Part shown: one piece after another, positions 7,573-14,646 of the stretch
Layout of the letters: every line of letters starts with the position of its first letter
Position numbering within the stretch: the first letter of the stretch is position 1
Source: an archaeon
GTDB lineage: Archaea; Hydrothermarchaeota; Hydrothermarchaeia; Hydrothermarchaeales; JALUUU01
Assembly (NCBI GenBank): GCA_027021185.1
Contig: JALUUU010000007.1
Location: 1 to 19,861 of the forward strand
Length of the DNA: 19,861 nt
Direction: 5' to 3'
The notes under the pieces: model-generated
What the model was told of the DNA's origin: nothing
The model's database searches: none
What the model saw: the letters and a program-made list of their open reading frames with translations, nothing else
Made by a program: the position numbers and the translations under genes

Positions 7573-8823
7573 ATGAGCAGCGTTACAGCTTTAAGGTGCA
7601 GGAACTGCGGAGAAGAATACGAGGTAAAACCTGTCAGCATATGCGAGGAGTGCTTTGGGCCCCTAGAGGTTGAGTACGACATTGAGGCAGTTAAGGAGAA
7701 AGTTAATAAAAAAACCATCGAAAAAGGCCCTAAATCTTTGTGGAGATATAAAGATCTCCTGCCAGTAGGGAATCGAATAGTGGATCTGAATCCCGGTTTT
7801 ACCCCTCTTCACAAGGCAGATAACCTCGCAGAGGAGCTGGGGCTAAAGGCACTGTATATTAAGAACGACTCTGTAAATCCTACTTTCTCTTTTAAAGACC
7901 GTGTCGTGGCGGTATCTGTATCCAAAGCCCTGGACTTCGGCTTCGACACTATCGCATGCGCCTCAACAGGCAATCTTGCGAACTCCGTGGCCGCTCATGC
8001 CGCCAAGGGCAAGCTCAACTGCTACATCTTCATCCCAGCAGACCTGAACCTGGGGAAAATACTGCAGACCCTAGCCTATGAGCCAAACCTCATAAGTGTA
8101 GAGGGAAACTACGACGACGTTAACAGGTTATGCACCGAGGTCGCGGGCTACTACAACTGGGCCTTCGTCAACATCAACCTGAGACCCTACTATTCTGAGG
8201 GCTCCAAGACCCTGGGCTATGAGGTGGCGGAGCAGCTTGGATGGCGCACCCCCGACAGAGCAATAATACCGGTGGGCTCGGGCTCCCTATTAACAAAGAT
8301 CTGGAAGGGATACAACGAGTTCCTGGAGCTGGGGCTTGTAGACGAGGTCAACACCAGGATCACAGCCGCTCAGTCAGAGGGATGCTCCCCCATCGTGACG
8401 GCATACCGCTCAGGCAGCGACATTAAGCCCGTGAAGCCCAACACCATAGAGAAAAGCCTGGCCATAGGCAACCCGGCCGACGGCTACTACGCCCTCAGGG
8501 TGATAAACAAGTCTGGGGGAGGAGCCATGGCCTCAAGCGACCAGGAAATAATCGACGGAATAAAGCTCCTCGCCAAGACAGAGGGGATATTTACCGAGAC
8601 AGCCGGAGGCGTAGTCGTCGCCGCTCTTAAAAAGCTCGTAGAGCAGGGGGAGATGGATAAAGACGAAGAAACTGTTATATACATCACCGGAAACGGCCTG
8701 AAAACCCAGGAGGTTCTGATAGATCACCTCCCGACTCCGGCCAAGATATCTCCGGACCTGAAAGAGTTTGACAAACTGCTATCGTCTAAAATTAAGAAGG
8801 AGGCTGTTCCATGGCAACCGTGA
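7573..8823 (+). CDS. Threonine-synthase-like PLP enzyme linked to a CysO-type carrier
   Basis: A 416-residue fold-type II PLP enzyme. An N-terminal zinc ribbon (C9, C12, C24, C27) precedes the catalytic core. The PLP lysine is K108 in NPTFSFKDR, followed by CASTGNLANSVAAHAA and the cofactor-phosphate loop IPVGSGSLLTKIWKGY; a C-terminal TETAGGVVVAALKKL completes the fold. Threonine synthase converts O-phosphohomoserine to threonine. Here Phe replaces the usual Gly before SFKDR and the phosphate loop lacks the usual Asn, so this is a divergent subfamily. The 13-base overlap with a CysO-like gene recalls CysM/CysO, where a PLP enzyme takes sulfur from a protein thiocarboxylate. It may therefore be an O-phosphohomoserine or O-phosphoserine sulfhydrylase; that is inference, and ordinary ThrC remains possible. 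First gene of the operon. Confidence 0.72.
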   Translation: MSSVTALRCRNCGEEYEVKPVSICEECFGPLEVEYDIEAVKEKVNKKTIEKGPKSLWRYKDLLPVGNRIVDLNPGFTPLHKADNLAEELGLKALYIKNDSVNPTFSFKDRVVAVSVSKALDFGFDTIACASTGNLANSVAAHAAKGKLNCYIFIPADLNLGKILQTLAYEPNLISVEGNYDDVNRLCTEVAGYYNWAFVNINLRPYYSEGSKTLGYEVAEQLGWRTPDRAIIPVGSGSLLTKIWKGYNEFLELGLVDEVNTRITAAQSEGCSPIVTAYRSGSDIKPVKPNTIEKSLAIGNPADGYYALRVINKSGGGAMASSDQEIIDGIKLLAKTEGIFTETAGGVVVAALKKLVEQGEMDKDEETVIYITGNGLKTQEVLIDHLPTPAKISPDLKEFDKLLSSKIKKEAVPWQP

Positions 8824-9080
8824 GACTTGCAACACCTCTGAGGAAGTTTAGCGACGGGAAGCCCGAGATAACGGCTGAAGGCGCTACCCTGGAGGAGGTC
8901 ATAAAGAACATAGACTCGGAGCGCCCCGGATTCGCGGATAAAGTCCTGGAAAACGGGGAAATAAAGAGATTCATAAACATCTACGTCAACAACGAAGACG
9001 TGAGGATGGGCGAGGGGCTGAAAACTAAGGTCGGCGATAAAGACGTCATTTCTATACTACCTGCAGTGAGCGGAGGATAA
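8811..9080 (+). CDS. CysO-like MoaD/ThiS ubiquitin-fold sulfur carrier
   Basis: An 89-residue beta-grasp protein ending ...SILPAVSGG. The C-terminal Gly-Gly is the feature that lets the E1-like enzyme adenylate it and form a thiocarboxylate. The segment RFINIYVNNEDVRMGEGL followed by ISILPAVSGG closely resembles mycobacterial CysO rather than typical ThiS or MoaD. CysO-COSH is the sulfide donor for CysM, which uses O-phosphoserine. The gene overlaps the preceding ThrC-like gene by 13 bases and the next by one base (TAATG), so the carrier is made together with a candidate acceptor enzyme. No JAMM-type protease gene is in the window. The role as sulfur carrier is well supported by the ending and the E1 neighbour; the exact acceptor is inferred. 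Confidence 0.8.
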   Translation: MATVRLATPLRKFSDGKPEITAEGATLEEVIKNIDSERPGFADKVLENGEIKRFINIYVNNEDVRMGEGLKTKVGDKDVISILPAVSGG

Positions 9081-9565
9081 TGGTATTAATCTATAGCGAG
9101 CCGTCGGCCAAGTGGAGGTGCGTCTTCAGAGAGTGCAAAGCCCTGTGCTGCTCCGGTGGAAAGGAGATAACTGCTGGGGATATTAAGCGCATAGCAGCCG
9201 CAACAGGCTTAAGCCCGGATGAATTCGCGGAGCTGGAGGACGATAAGGGCCTCTTCAGGCTGCGGAGCGTTGACGGAGCATGCCTCTTTCTTCGTAGCGA
9301 CAGCTCCTGCAAGCTCCACGGCACAGGCGCCAAGCCCATATTCTGCAGGATGTATCCCTTCAAGTTCGACGGAATAATATATGCCGACGAGGTCGTCCTC
9401 AAAGTCAGGGCATTCAAGGAGTGCCCCGGATTCGGACGGGGTGAAAAAATAAACGAGCAGTTTGAGGCCAGGATAGAGGAGCTGGGCAATCAGTTCGTTA
9501 AAGAGATTAAAGATTATCTGAAAGCAAAGAGAGAAGGAAAAACACCGGAGGAGATATTCAAATGA
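9080..9565 (+). CDS. YkgJ-family cysteine-cluster protein
   Basis: A 161-residue soluble protein with the YkgJ-type layout: an N-terminal CX4CX3CC group (C14, C19, C23, C24), then a GACLFL...CKLHG section (C68, C77, H80), IFCRMYPF (C89) and KECPGFG (C115). YkgJ proteins are described as zinc- or iron-chelating domains, and members have been linked to metal and Fe-S related processes, but the biochemical role is not settled. The first Cys group differs from the common CX2CX2CC pattern. Its position between a sulfur carrier and an E1-like enzyme, coupled on both sides (1-base overlap upstream, 4-base overlap ATGA downstream), suggests a part in sulfur or iron handling; this is inference. Confidence 0.72.
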   Translation: MVLIYSEPSAKWRCVFRECKALCCSGGKEITAGDIKRIAAATGLSPDEFAELEDDKGLFRLRSVDGACLFLRSDSSCKLHGTGAKPIFCRMYPFKFDGIIYADEVVLKVRAFKECPGFGRGEKINEQFEARIEELGNQFVKEIKDYLKAKREGKTPEEIFK

Positions 9566-10377
9566 GCCTGAGCCTAGATGAGATAAAGAGGTACAGCCGA
9601 CAGCTTGTCCTCCCTGACTTCGGCAGCAGGGAGCAGCGCAGGCTTAAGAAGTCAAAGGTAGCCGTGACCGGCGCCGGGGGTCTGGGTTGCCCGATATCCA
9701 CATACCTGACCCTCGCAGGTGTTGGAAGGATAGACCTGATCGACATGGACAGAGTTGATCTCACCAATCTTAACAGGCAGTTCCTCTACGGCCCGGAGGA
9801 CATCGATAAGGTAAAGGCCGAGAGGGCTGCTGAGGCCCTTACCAGGATAAATCCAGAAATCGAGGTTAACGCCATAAACGAAAAGGTCACCTACGACAAC
9901 GCCTTCGACCTTCTAAAGGGATACGACGCCGTAGTGGACGGCACAGATAACTTCCCAGTGCGCTATGCCGTGAACGATGCCTGCGCCGTTAATAAAGTCC
10001 CCCTTTTCCATGGGGCTGTGCTGATGTATGAAGGACGCGCCATGAGCATTATCCCCGGAGAGACGGCCTGTTTCCGCTGTGTTTTTCCCGAAGCGCCGCC
10101 GGCGGGTATGGTCCCCACGTGCAGGGAGGCGGGGGTTATAGGAGCCATGACAGGGCTCATCGGCTCGATTCAGGCCCTAGAAACCATCAGATACCTTGCA
10201 GACCAGGAGATAGCCCTGAAAAACACCCTCCTCATAATCAACGCGGACACCATGAGCTTCGACAAAATAAGGCTCACCAGACGCGAGAACTGCACCGCTT
10301 GCGGCGAGAAATTCGTCCCCAAGCCCGTGGACGAGGTTTGCGATACCCGGATAGCCGCTACTGAGGGGAGGAGCTGA
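9562..10377 (+). CDS. E1-like (MoeB/ThiF/HesA) sulfur-carrier adenylyltransferase
   Basis: A 271-residue E1-like enzyme. The ATP-binding loop GAGGLG is at 37-42, the NLNRQFLY arginine finger follows, and DGTDN (D126-N130) provides the Mg/ATP aspartates. Zinc ligands are C170/C173 (CFRC) and C244/C247 (CTAC). The conserved cysteine is C187 in TCREAGVIG. It activates the C-terminus of a MoaD/ThiS-type carrier with ATP so that sulfur can be attached as a thiocarboxylate; the obvious substrate is the CysO-like protein two genes upstream. It has no rhodanese domain, unlike MoeZ, so sulfur must come from another protein; a TusA-like gene follows directly. It overlaps the YkgJ-like gene by 4 bases and precedes the TusA-like gene by 2. 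Confidence 0.85.
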   Translation: MSLSLDEIKRYSRQLVLPDFGSREQRRLKKSKVAVTGAGGLGCPISTYLTLAGVGRIDLIDMDRVDLTNLNRQFLYGPEDIDKVKAERAAEALTRINPEIEVNAINEKVTYDNAFDLLKGYDAVVDGTDNFPVRYAVNDACAVNKVPLFHGAVLMYEGRAMSIIPGETACFRCVFPEAPPAGMVPTCREAGVIGAMTGLIGSIQALETIRYLADQEIALKNTLLIINADTMSFDKIRLTRRENCTACGEKFVPKPVDEVCDTRIAATEGRS

Positions 10378-10379
10378 GG

Positions 10380-10634
10380 ATGAAGGAAACCGAAGTACTG
10401 GACATCAGGGGAGAGAAGTGCCCCAATACATTTGTTTACACCAAGATAAAACTGGAAGACCTCGCCTACAGCGGAGGAGGCATATTAAAGGTGATCGTTG
10501 ATTATCCCCCGGCGGTGGAGAACATCCCCCGGAGCCTGAAAACCGAGAAAGTGTCTTATAAGCTTTTAGATGTTAAGAAGGTTGATGAAAATACCTATGA
10601 ACTCCTTATAGAGGCACCGTCTCTCAAGGAGTAG
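10380..10634 (+). CDS. TusA-like sulfur-carrier protein
   Basis: An 84-residue protein with the TusA fold: LDIRGEKCPNTFVYTKIKLEDL at residues 7-28, where C14 would carry the persulfide, then GGGILKVIVDYPPAVENIPRSL and a final strand. The normal signature is CPxP; here the second proline position is Thr (CPNT), although the rest of the fold is retained. TusA-type proteins accept sulfur from cysteine desulfurases or other donors and pass it on. With the rhodanese-less E1-like enzyme two bases upstream, this protein is the best candidate for the sulfur source of the carrier in this operon, which is inference. GGAGGAG lies shortly before its ATG (10380). The DUF169 gene begins 10 bases after its stop. 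Confidence 0.75.
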   Translation: MKETEVLDIRGEKCPNTFVYTKIKLEDLAYSGGGILKVIVDYPPAVENIPRSLKTEKVSYKLLDVKKVDENTYELLIEAPSLKE

Positions 10635-10644
10635 GGGGATGGTT

Positions 10645-11559
10645 ATGGATAAAGAGATAAGGGCATACCTCGGTATGAGGCATAACCTCGTTGGGGTTAA
10701 AATTGACTCAGAGGGGGAGGCCTCTAAAGACAAACAGCCTCCGCAGCGCATGAGGTTCTGCCAGATGGTCTATGAGGCCGCTAAGGGGAACTCCTTCGAG
10801 GCTGAGGTAGAGGACTACTCATGCCCCAATGCCATAATAACCCTCGGATATGAGGAGCCTGTATACGTGGACATCCAGCCCAGGATAAACCCTGCGAAGA
10901 CCAAGGTCGTCAAGATAGGCCCTCTGGATGAACTCAAGGATCCTGACATCGTTTTAGCCATACTTAATCCTAAGCAGGTCATGGAGATTTCCTCCCTCCT
11001 GGAGGGAGTGGAGGCGCGCTTTAAGGGCAGCATGGCTGTGTGTGGTGAAGGGGTTGCCATACCTTACACGGAGAACAGGCCCAACGTGACGTTTTTATGC
11101 GGCGGCGCAAGGACCTTCGGGGATTATAAGGACTCTGAACTCGTCTTTGGAGCCCCTGCCGAGACCTTCGCCAAGATGGCGGAGAAGATCCAGAACCTTT
11201 CCAAGACCTGCGCAGCTCTCTGCGGATGCCGGACCAGTGATATATCCCCCCATATCGTCAAGGCCTTTGAAAAACTCGGATTCGAAAAAGGCACTGACTA
11301 CTTCTTCGGCCAGGTGGACGGCCAGAAGGTGAGGATATACCTTAACAAGGACTTTGGGGGCAGGATAAAATACGTGACCATCCACATCCCCATAAAGGGC
11401 GATGTCAAGGTAAAGGAACCCATGAAGGCAAAGAAGCGCGGCCCGTGGACAGACGTAAGCGTGACCTTCACAGTGGGCGAAACCTTAGACATCTACACCG
11501 GAAAAGGACTAAAAGAGGCTGTGCTAGACATAGTCCAGAAACTCAGGGAATCAAAATAA
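10645..11559 (+). CDS. DUF169-domain protein with C-terminal extension
   Basis: A 304-residue protein whose first about 200 residues have the character of DUF169 (COG2043-type): a short N-terminal helix, LVGVKIDSE, MRFCQMVYEAAKG, then DYSCPNAIITLGY, and a CGGARTFGDYKDSELVFGAP segment. Cysteines in FCQ, YSCPN, VCGEG, LCGG and KTCAALCGC could coordinate metal or form redox pairs. Residues from about 200 to the end form an additional domain (FEKGTDYFFGQVDGQKVRIYLNKDFGGRIKYVTIHIP...) that I do not recognise. No membrane segment. DUF169 has no established function. ATG 10645 is preferred because the GGGGGA at 10634-10639 lies at about the right distance; the ATG at 10639 has none. It sits 10 bases before SepCysS, so a role in this operon's sulfur/PLP chemistry is plausible but unproven. 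Confidence 0.7.
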   Translation: MDKEIRAYLGMRHNLVGVKIDSEGEASKDKQPPQRMRFCQMVYEAAKGNSFEAEVEDYSCPNAIITLGYEEPVYVDIQPRINPAKTKVVKIGPLDELKDPDIVLAILNPKQVMEISSLLEGVEARFKGSMAVCGEGVAIPYTENRPNVTFLCGGARTFGDYKDSELVFGAPAETFAKMAEKIQNLSKTCAALCGCRTSDISPHIVKAFEKLGFEKGTDYFFGQVDGQKVRIYLNKDFGGRIKYVTIHIPIKGDVKVKEPMKAKKRGPWTDVSVTFTVGETLDIYTGKGLKEAVLDIVQKLRESK

Positions 11560-11569
11560 AGGTGAGGAA

Positions 11570-12724
11570 TTGGAGTACAGATACAAGGACGCCATTATAA
11601 TTAATCCCTTAATGCGCGGCGGCATAGTGCCGAAAGACGTCCAGGAGAGGCTCTTCAAGGAGGGCTGGACAGAGGTCGGCTACACCCTTTGCTTCGACTG
11701 TATCGAGGGACGGAGCAGCCTGATAACCAAGCCCCCGATAAAGAGGCACCTGGAGGATGTGGCAAAATTTTTTGGTGGAGACGTGGCAGAGCATACCTTC
11801 GGGTGCAGGGCCGCCCAGTATGCGGTAATGAAGGCGGCCAAGGAGGCTGCTGTTGAGAGGAAGCTGAAAAAGATCGTCATCGCTGACCCTAACAGCCATT
11901 ACTCAACGAACATAGCTGCTGAGATGGCTGGGCTGCAGGTTGTGGAGCCCCCCCACACCGGCTACCCGGAGTACAAGGTAACCCTCGAGGCATATGAAGA
12001 GAAGATCGACGCGATTGGGGAGCCAGCCCTTGTCATGGCAACCCACGCCGATCCGTACTACGGGAACATTTCCCCCGTGGAGGAGCTGGGAAAGCTGTGC
12101 TACGAAAAGGAGATCCCCTTCCTCGTGAACGCCGCGTACACCGGGGGAGTGATGCCCATCAACATAAAGGACATTAAGGCTGATTTTCTGACCCTTTCTG
12201 CTCATAAAAGCATGGCCTCCCTCGCGCCTCTAGGATACCTTGTCACCACCTATGAGTGGAGCAAAAGAGTCTTCGCCGTATCCAAGGCCGCCCCTGACTG
12301 GACGGGTAGGGGATTCGGTAAAAAGATTCCTGGGCTCTTCGGATGCAGCGTTGGCGGATTGCCCCTGGCGAGCTCGATAATGTCTTTTCCCCTGGTTAAG
12401 AAGCGTGTTAAAGAGTGGCCCGAGTGGGAGAAAAAGATCAATGCCTTTATAGATAAGCTTGAGGAGATAGATGACCTAATGCTCCTGGGGGAGCGTCCTC
12501 ACCGCCATCATCTTATGCACTTTGAGACCCCTGTTTTCTGGGAGATATCCAAGCACCACAGACGCAGAGGGTTTTTCCTAGCAGAGGAGATGTTCAGACG
12601 GGGGATAGTGGGGCTCCATAAGGGGCTCAGCAAGCACGTGAAGCTGAGCATCTACGGCCTCACAGATGAGGAGATAGAGAAAGTCGTGAATGCCTTTGAG
12701 GAAATAGCAGCTATGAAAGAATAA
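11570..12724 (+). CDS. Sep-tRNA:Cys-tRNA synthase (SepCysS)
   Basis: A 384-residue PLP enzyme that converts O-phosphoseryl-tRNA(Cys) to cysteinyl-tRNA(Cys), the tRNA-dependent cysteine route. N-terminal INPLMRGGIVPKDV, then the cysteine pair C41 and C44 (GYTLCFDCIEGR), SAHKSM with PLP lysine K213, and C259 in LFGCSVGG match the family; the three conserved cysteines are proposed to carry sulfur as persulfide during catalysis. The start is TTG 11570, which has GGTGAGG at 11561-11567. No SepRS (the kinase-like partner) or SepCysE is seen. The gene ends the seven-gene operon, giving it a sulfur carrier, E1-like enzyme and TusA-like protein as neighbours, a likely sulfur supply for the reaction. 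It converges on iscU with a 7-base gap. Confidence 0.87.
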   Translation: MEYRYKDAIIINPLMRGGIVPKDVQERLFKEGWTEVGYTLCFDCIEGRSSLITKPPIKRHLEDVAKFFGGDVAEHTFGCRAAQYAVMKAAKEAAVERKLKKIVIADPNSHYSTNIAAEMAGLQVVEPPHTGYPEYKVTLEAYEEKIDAIGEPALVMATHADPYYGNISPVEELGKLCYEKEIPFLVNAAYTGGVMPINIKDIKADFLTLSAHKSMASLAPLGYLVTTYEWSKRVFAVSKAAPDWTGRGFGKKIPGLFGCSVGGLPLASSIMSFPLVKKRVKEWPEWEKKINAFIDKLEEIDDLMLLGERPHRHHLMHFETPVFWEISKHHRRRGFFLAEEMFRRGIVGLHKGLSKHVKLSIYGLTDEEIEKVVNAFEEIAAMKE

Positions 12725-12731
12725 AGATAAC

Positions 12732-13127
12732 CTACTTTCCCTTCTTCTTTCCGGATTTTGCTTTCTGCTCAGCCAAGTACTTCTCTATGGCTTTTCTTAG
12801 AACATCGGCGCTGAGATTGGAGCAGTGCCTTTTAATCGGGGGGAGCCCTCCCACAGCATTCTCTACGTCTTTCTTTGTTATTTTCATGGCTTCCTCAAGG
12901 GTTTTTCCCTTAGCCATCTCAGTTATCATGCTCGTGGTTCCAATGGCGGCGGCGCAACCGAAGGTCTCGAATTTTATGTCCTCTATGCGGTTGTCTTTGA
13001 TCTTTAGATAGATGTACATAACATCCCCGCATACGGGATTGCCTCCTTTCCCTACTGCGTCCGGGTTCTCCATTCTGCCCATGTTCCGCGGATTGCGAAA
13101 ATGATCTATGAGGGTTTTGCTGTACAC
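12732..13127 (-). CDS. iscU: Fe-S cluster scaffold IscU
   Basis: A 131-residue U-type scaffold with three ligand cysteines at C33 (NPVCGD), C58 (TFGCAAAIG) and C102 (IKRHCSNLS), plus the conserved D35 beside C33. It assembles [2Fe-2S] and [4Fe-4S] clusters on sulfur from IscS. The C-terminus is a Lys-rich tail. The start is GTG with GGAGG seven bases upstream inside the end of iscS, and the gene begins only two bases after the iscS stop, so the two are co-transcribed. The family has a conserved LPPxKxHC motif, present here as LPPIKRHC. It is a bacterial-type Isc protein in an archaeon, as also known from Archaeoglobus and methanogens. Confidence 0.92.
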   Translation of the reverse strand: MYSKTLIDHFRNPRNMGRMENPDAVGKGGNPVCGDVMYIYLKIKDNRIEDIKFETFGCAAAIGTTSMITEMAKGKTLEEAMKITKKDVENAVGGLPPIKRHCSNLSADVLRKAIEKYLAEQKAKSGKKKGK

Positions 13128-13129
13128 TT

Positions 13130-14299
13130 TTATTCCTCCATAACGAAGTCTGTTTTAAATGGGGATATCTGCCTCAGACGCCCCACGACCTTTGGAAGGA
13201 CCTCGAGGACATAATCCACCTCTTCCTTTGTGTTCTGCCTGCCCAGGGTCAACCTAAGGGAGCCGTGGGTCTCCTCTGGTTTAAGGCCTATCGCACTCAG
13301 CACATGACTCGGCTCAAGAGTCTTGGAGGAGCAGGCGCTCCCCGTGTTAGCAGCTATACCATAGAAGTCCAGTTCAAGGATGAGGGACTCTCCCTCAACG
13401 AAGAGAAAGACGAAGTTGGCATTGTTGGGGAGGCGCTTTTCCGGATGTCCGTTCAGCCTGGAGTTCTCTATGGCTAGGGCCCCTTTTATGAGCCTGTCCC
13501 TGAGACGGGTGAGTTTTTTAGCGTCTCTGTCCATCTCTTTCTCCGCTATTTCTGCTGCCTTACCAAGTCCCACTATCCCTGGAACGTTCTCAGTGCCTGA
13601 GCGCTTTCTAAATTCATGGCCACCGCCGTGGAGAAGGGGGTCCATCCTAACCCCTCTTCTCACGTACAGGGCACCAACCCCTTTAGGGCCGTATATTTTG
13701 TGAGAAGACAGAGATAACAGGTCCACATTCATTTTCTGAACATCCACAGGTATCTTGCCATAGGTCTGAACGGCATCGGTGTGGAAATATGCTCCGTGGT
13801 CTTTCACGATCCCTGCGAGCTCCTCTATGGGTTCGATGGTGCCTATCTCATTGTTGGCGTGCATTATAGACACTAAGATGGTGTCATCTCTGAGCGCCTC
13901 TTCGAGGCTTTCGGGTTTCACCAGCCCATGCTCATCTACAGGGAGGTAGGTTATTTCAAATCCCTGCTTTGCCAGCCACTCACATGGCTCCAGCACAGCG
14001 TGATGCTCTATCTTCGTAGTTATAATGTGCCGACCTTTCTTCCTGTTAGCGAAGGCCACTCCCTTGAGGGCTAAATTATTAGACTCTGTTCCCCCGGAGG
14101 TGAAGATGATGCCCTCGGGGGCGCCGTTGAGGAGCCTGGCGACCCTACCTCTAGCATCTTCCACAGCTTCCCTGGCCTCTAGGCCGGCTGTATATAGGGA
14201 TGAGGGATTGCCGTACTTATCCGAAAAATACGGCTCCATGGCCTCAACTACCCTGGAGTCCACAGGGGTTGTGGCGGCATGGTCCATGTATACTTTCAT
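13130..14299 (-). CDS. iscS: Cysteine desulfurase IscS/NifS
   Basis: A 389-residue class V PLP enzyme that takes sulfur from cysteine as a persulfide. MDHAATTP near the N-terminus, SGGTESNN at about 68-75, EHH at 98-100, D175 and K201 (SSHKIYGPKG) form the cofactor site, and C323 in TGSACSSKTLEPSH is the mobile catalytic cysteine of the IscS (group I) type. The start is ATG 14299, with GGTGA (14307-14311 on the minus strand) seven bases upstream; an upstream in-frame ATG at 14320 would overlap the PadR gene by 10 bases and lacks a better ribosome site. It lies directly behind the PadR-like regulator (11-base gap) and ahead of iscU (2-base gap). It supplies sulfur for the scaffold and may also feed the neighbouring TusA-like relay. 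Confidence 0.92.
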   Translation of the reverse strand: MKVYMDHAATTPVDSRVVEAMEPYFSDKYGNPSSLYTAGLEAREAVEDARGRVARLLNGAPEGIIFTSGGTESNNLALKGVAFANRKKGRHIITTKIEHHAVLEPCEWLAKQGFEITYLPVDEHGLVKPESLEEALRDDTILVSIMHANNEIGTIEPIEELAGIVKDHGAYFHTDAVQTYGKIPVDVQKMNVDLLSLSSHKIYGPKGVGALYVRRGVRMDPLLHGGGHEFRKRSGTENVPGIVGLGKAAEIAEKEMDRDAKKLTRLRDRLIKGALAIENSRLNGHPEKRLPNNANFVFLFVEGESLILELDFYGIAANTGSACSSKTLEPSHVLSAIGLKPEETHGSLRLTLGRQNTKEEVDYVLEVLPKVVGRLRQISPFKTDFVMEE

Positions 14300-14306
14300 A
14301 ATTTTT

Positions 14307-14311
14307 TCACC
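14307..14311 (-). promoter_or_regulatory. Ribosome binding site of iscS
   Basis: GGTGA on the minus strand lies seven bases before ATG 14299 and overlaps the stop of the PadR gene (TAG, 14311-14313). It decides the start at 14299 over the ATG at 14320. Confidence 0.7.
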
Positions 14312-14646
14312 TACCTGCAACTTTTACAAATGAAGTCCTCGAAGATCCCGGAAAAAGTCCGCGAGAACTCTTCACACGTTCTTATCATCGCCTTTCTTCC
14401 GTCTTCCGTTAGTTCGTAAACCTTCTTGCCTCTCCTGCCAATCTCCTTAACCGTGATGAGCTCGTTTTCCTCCAGCCTCTGCAGGGTGGGATAAAGGGTT
14501 CCCTGCTCCACCTTTGTAGTTTTTATCTTGTTAAGCTGACGCATTAGCTCATAACCATGCATCGGTTTCCTCCCCACCAGCCATAGTATCTGCATCTGCA
14601 GAACGCCCAGGTCATAATTCTGGTCTTTATGTCTCTTAACCGACAT
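14311..14646 (-). CDS. PadR-like transcription regulator with C-terminal CxxC
   Basis: A 111-residue winged-helix protein. LGVLQMQILWLVG, MHGYELMRQLNK, the PadR signature GTLYPTLQRLEE (49-60) and the wing KKVYELTEDGRKAM give a confident PadR family call; the short C-terminal helix is of the PadR-s1/s2 type. It ends FICKSCR, so C107 and C110 form a CxxC pair, with a further C91 in the preceding helix; these could sense redox state or bind an Fe-S cluster or metal. ATG 14646 is chosen over 14715 because a TATA-like element lies 30 bases upstream and the longer version is an arginine-rich tail unlike the family. It precedes iscS by 11 bases, so it is probably the regulator of iscSU and of itself. 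It is divergent from the iron-uptake operon. Confidence 0.82.
   Translation of the reverse strand: MSVKRHKDQNYDLGVLQMQILWLVGRKPMHGYELMRQLNKIKTTKVEQGTLYPTLQRLEENELITVKEIGRRGKKVYELTEDGRKAMIRTCEEFSRTFSGIFEDFICKSCR

Noticed and set aside
9091..9489. Long minus-strand reading frame inside the YkgJ-like gene
   Set aside because: It is a shadow of the plus-strand gene, which has family motifs and coupled neighbours; the minus frame has none.
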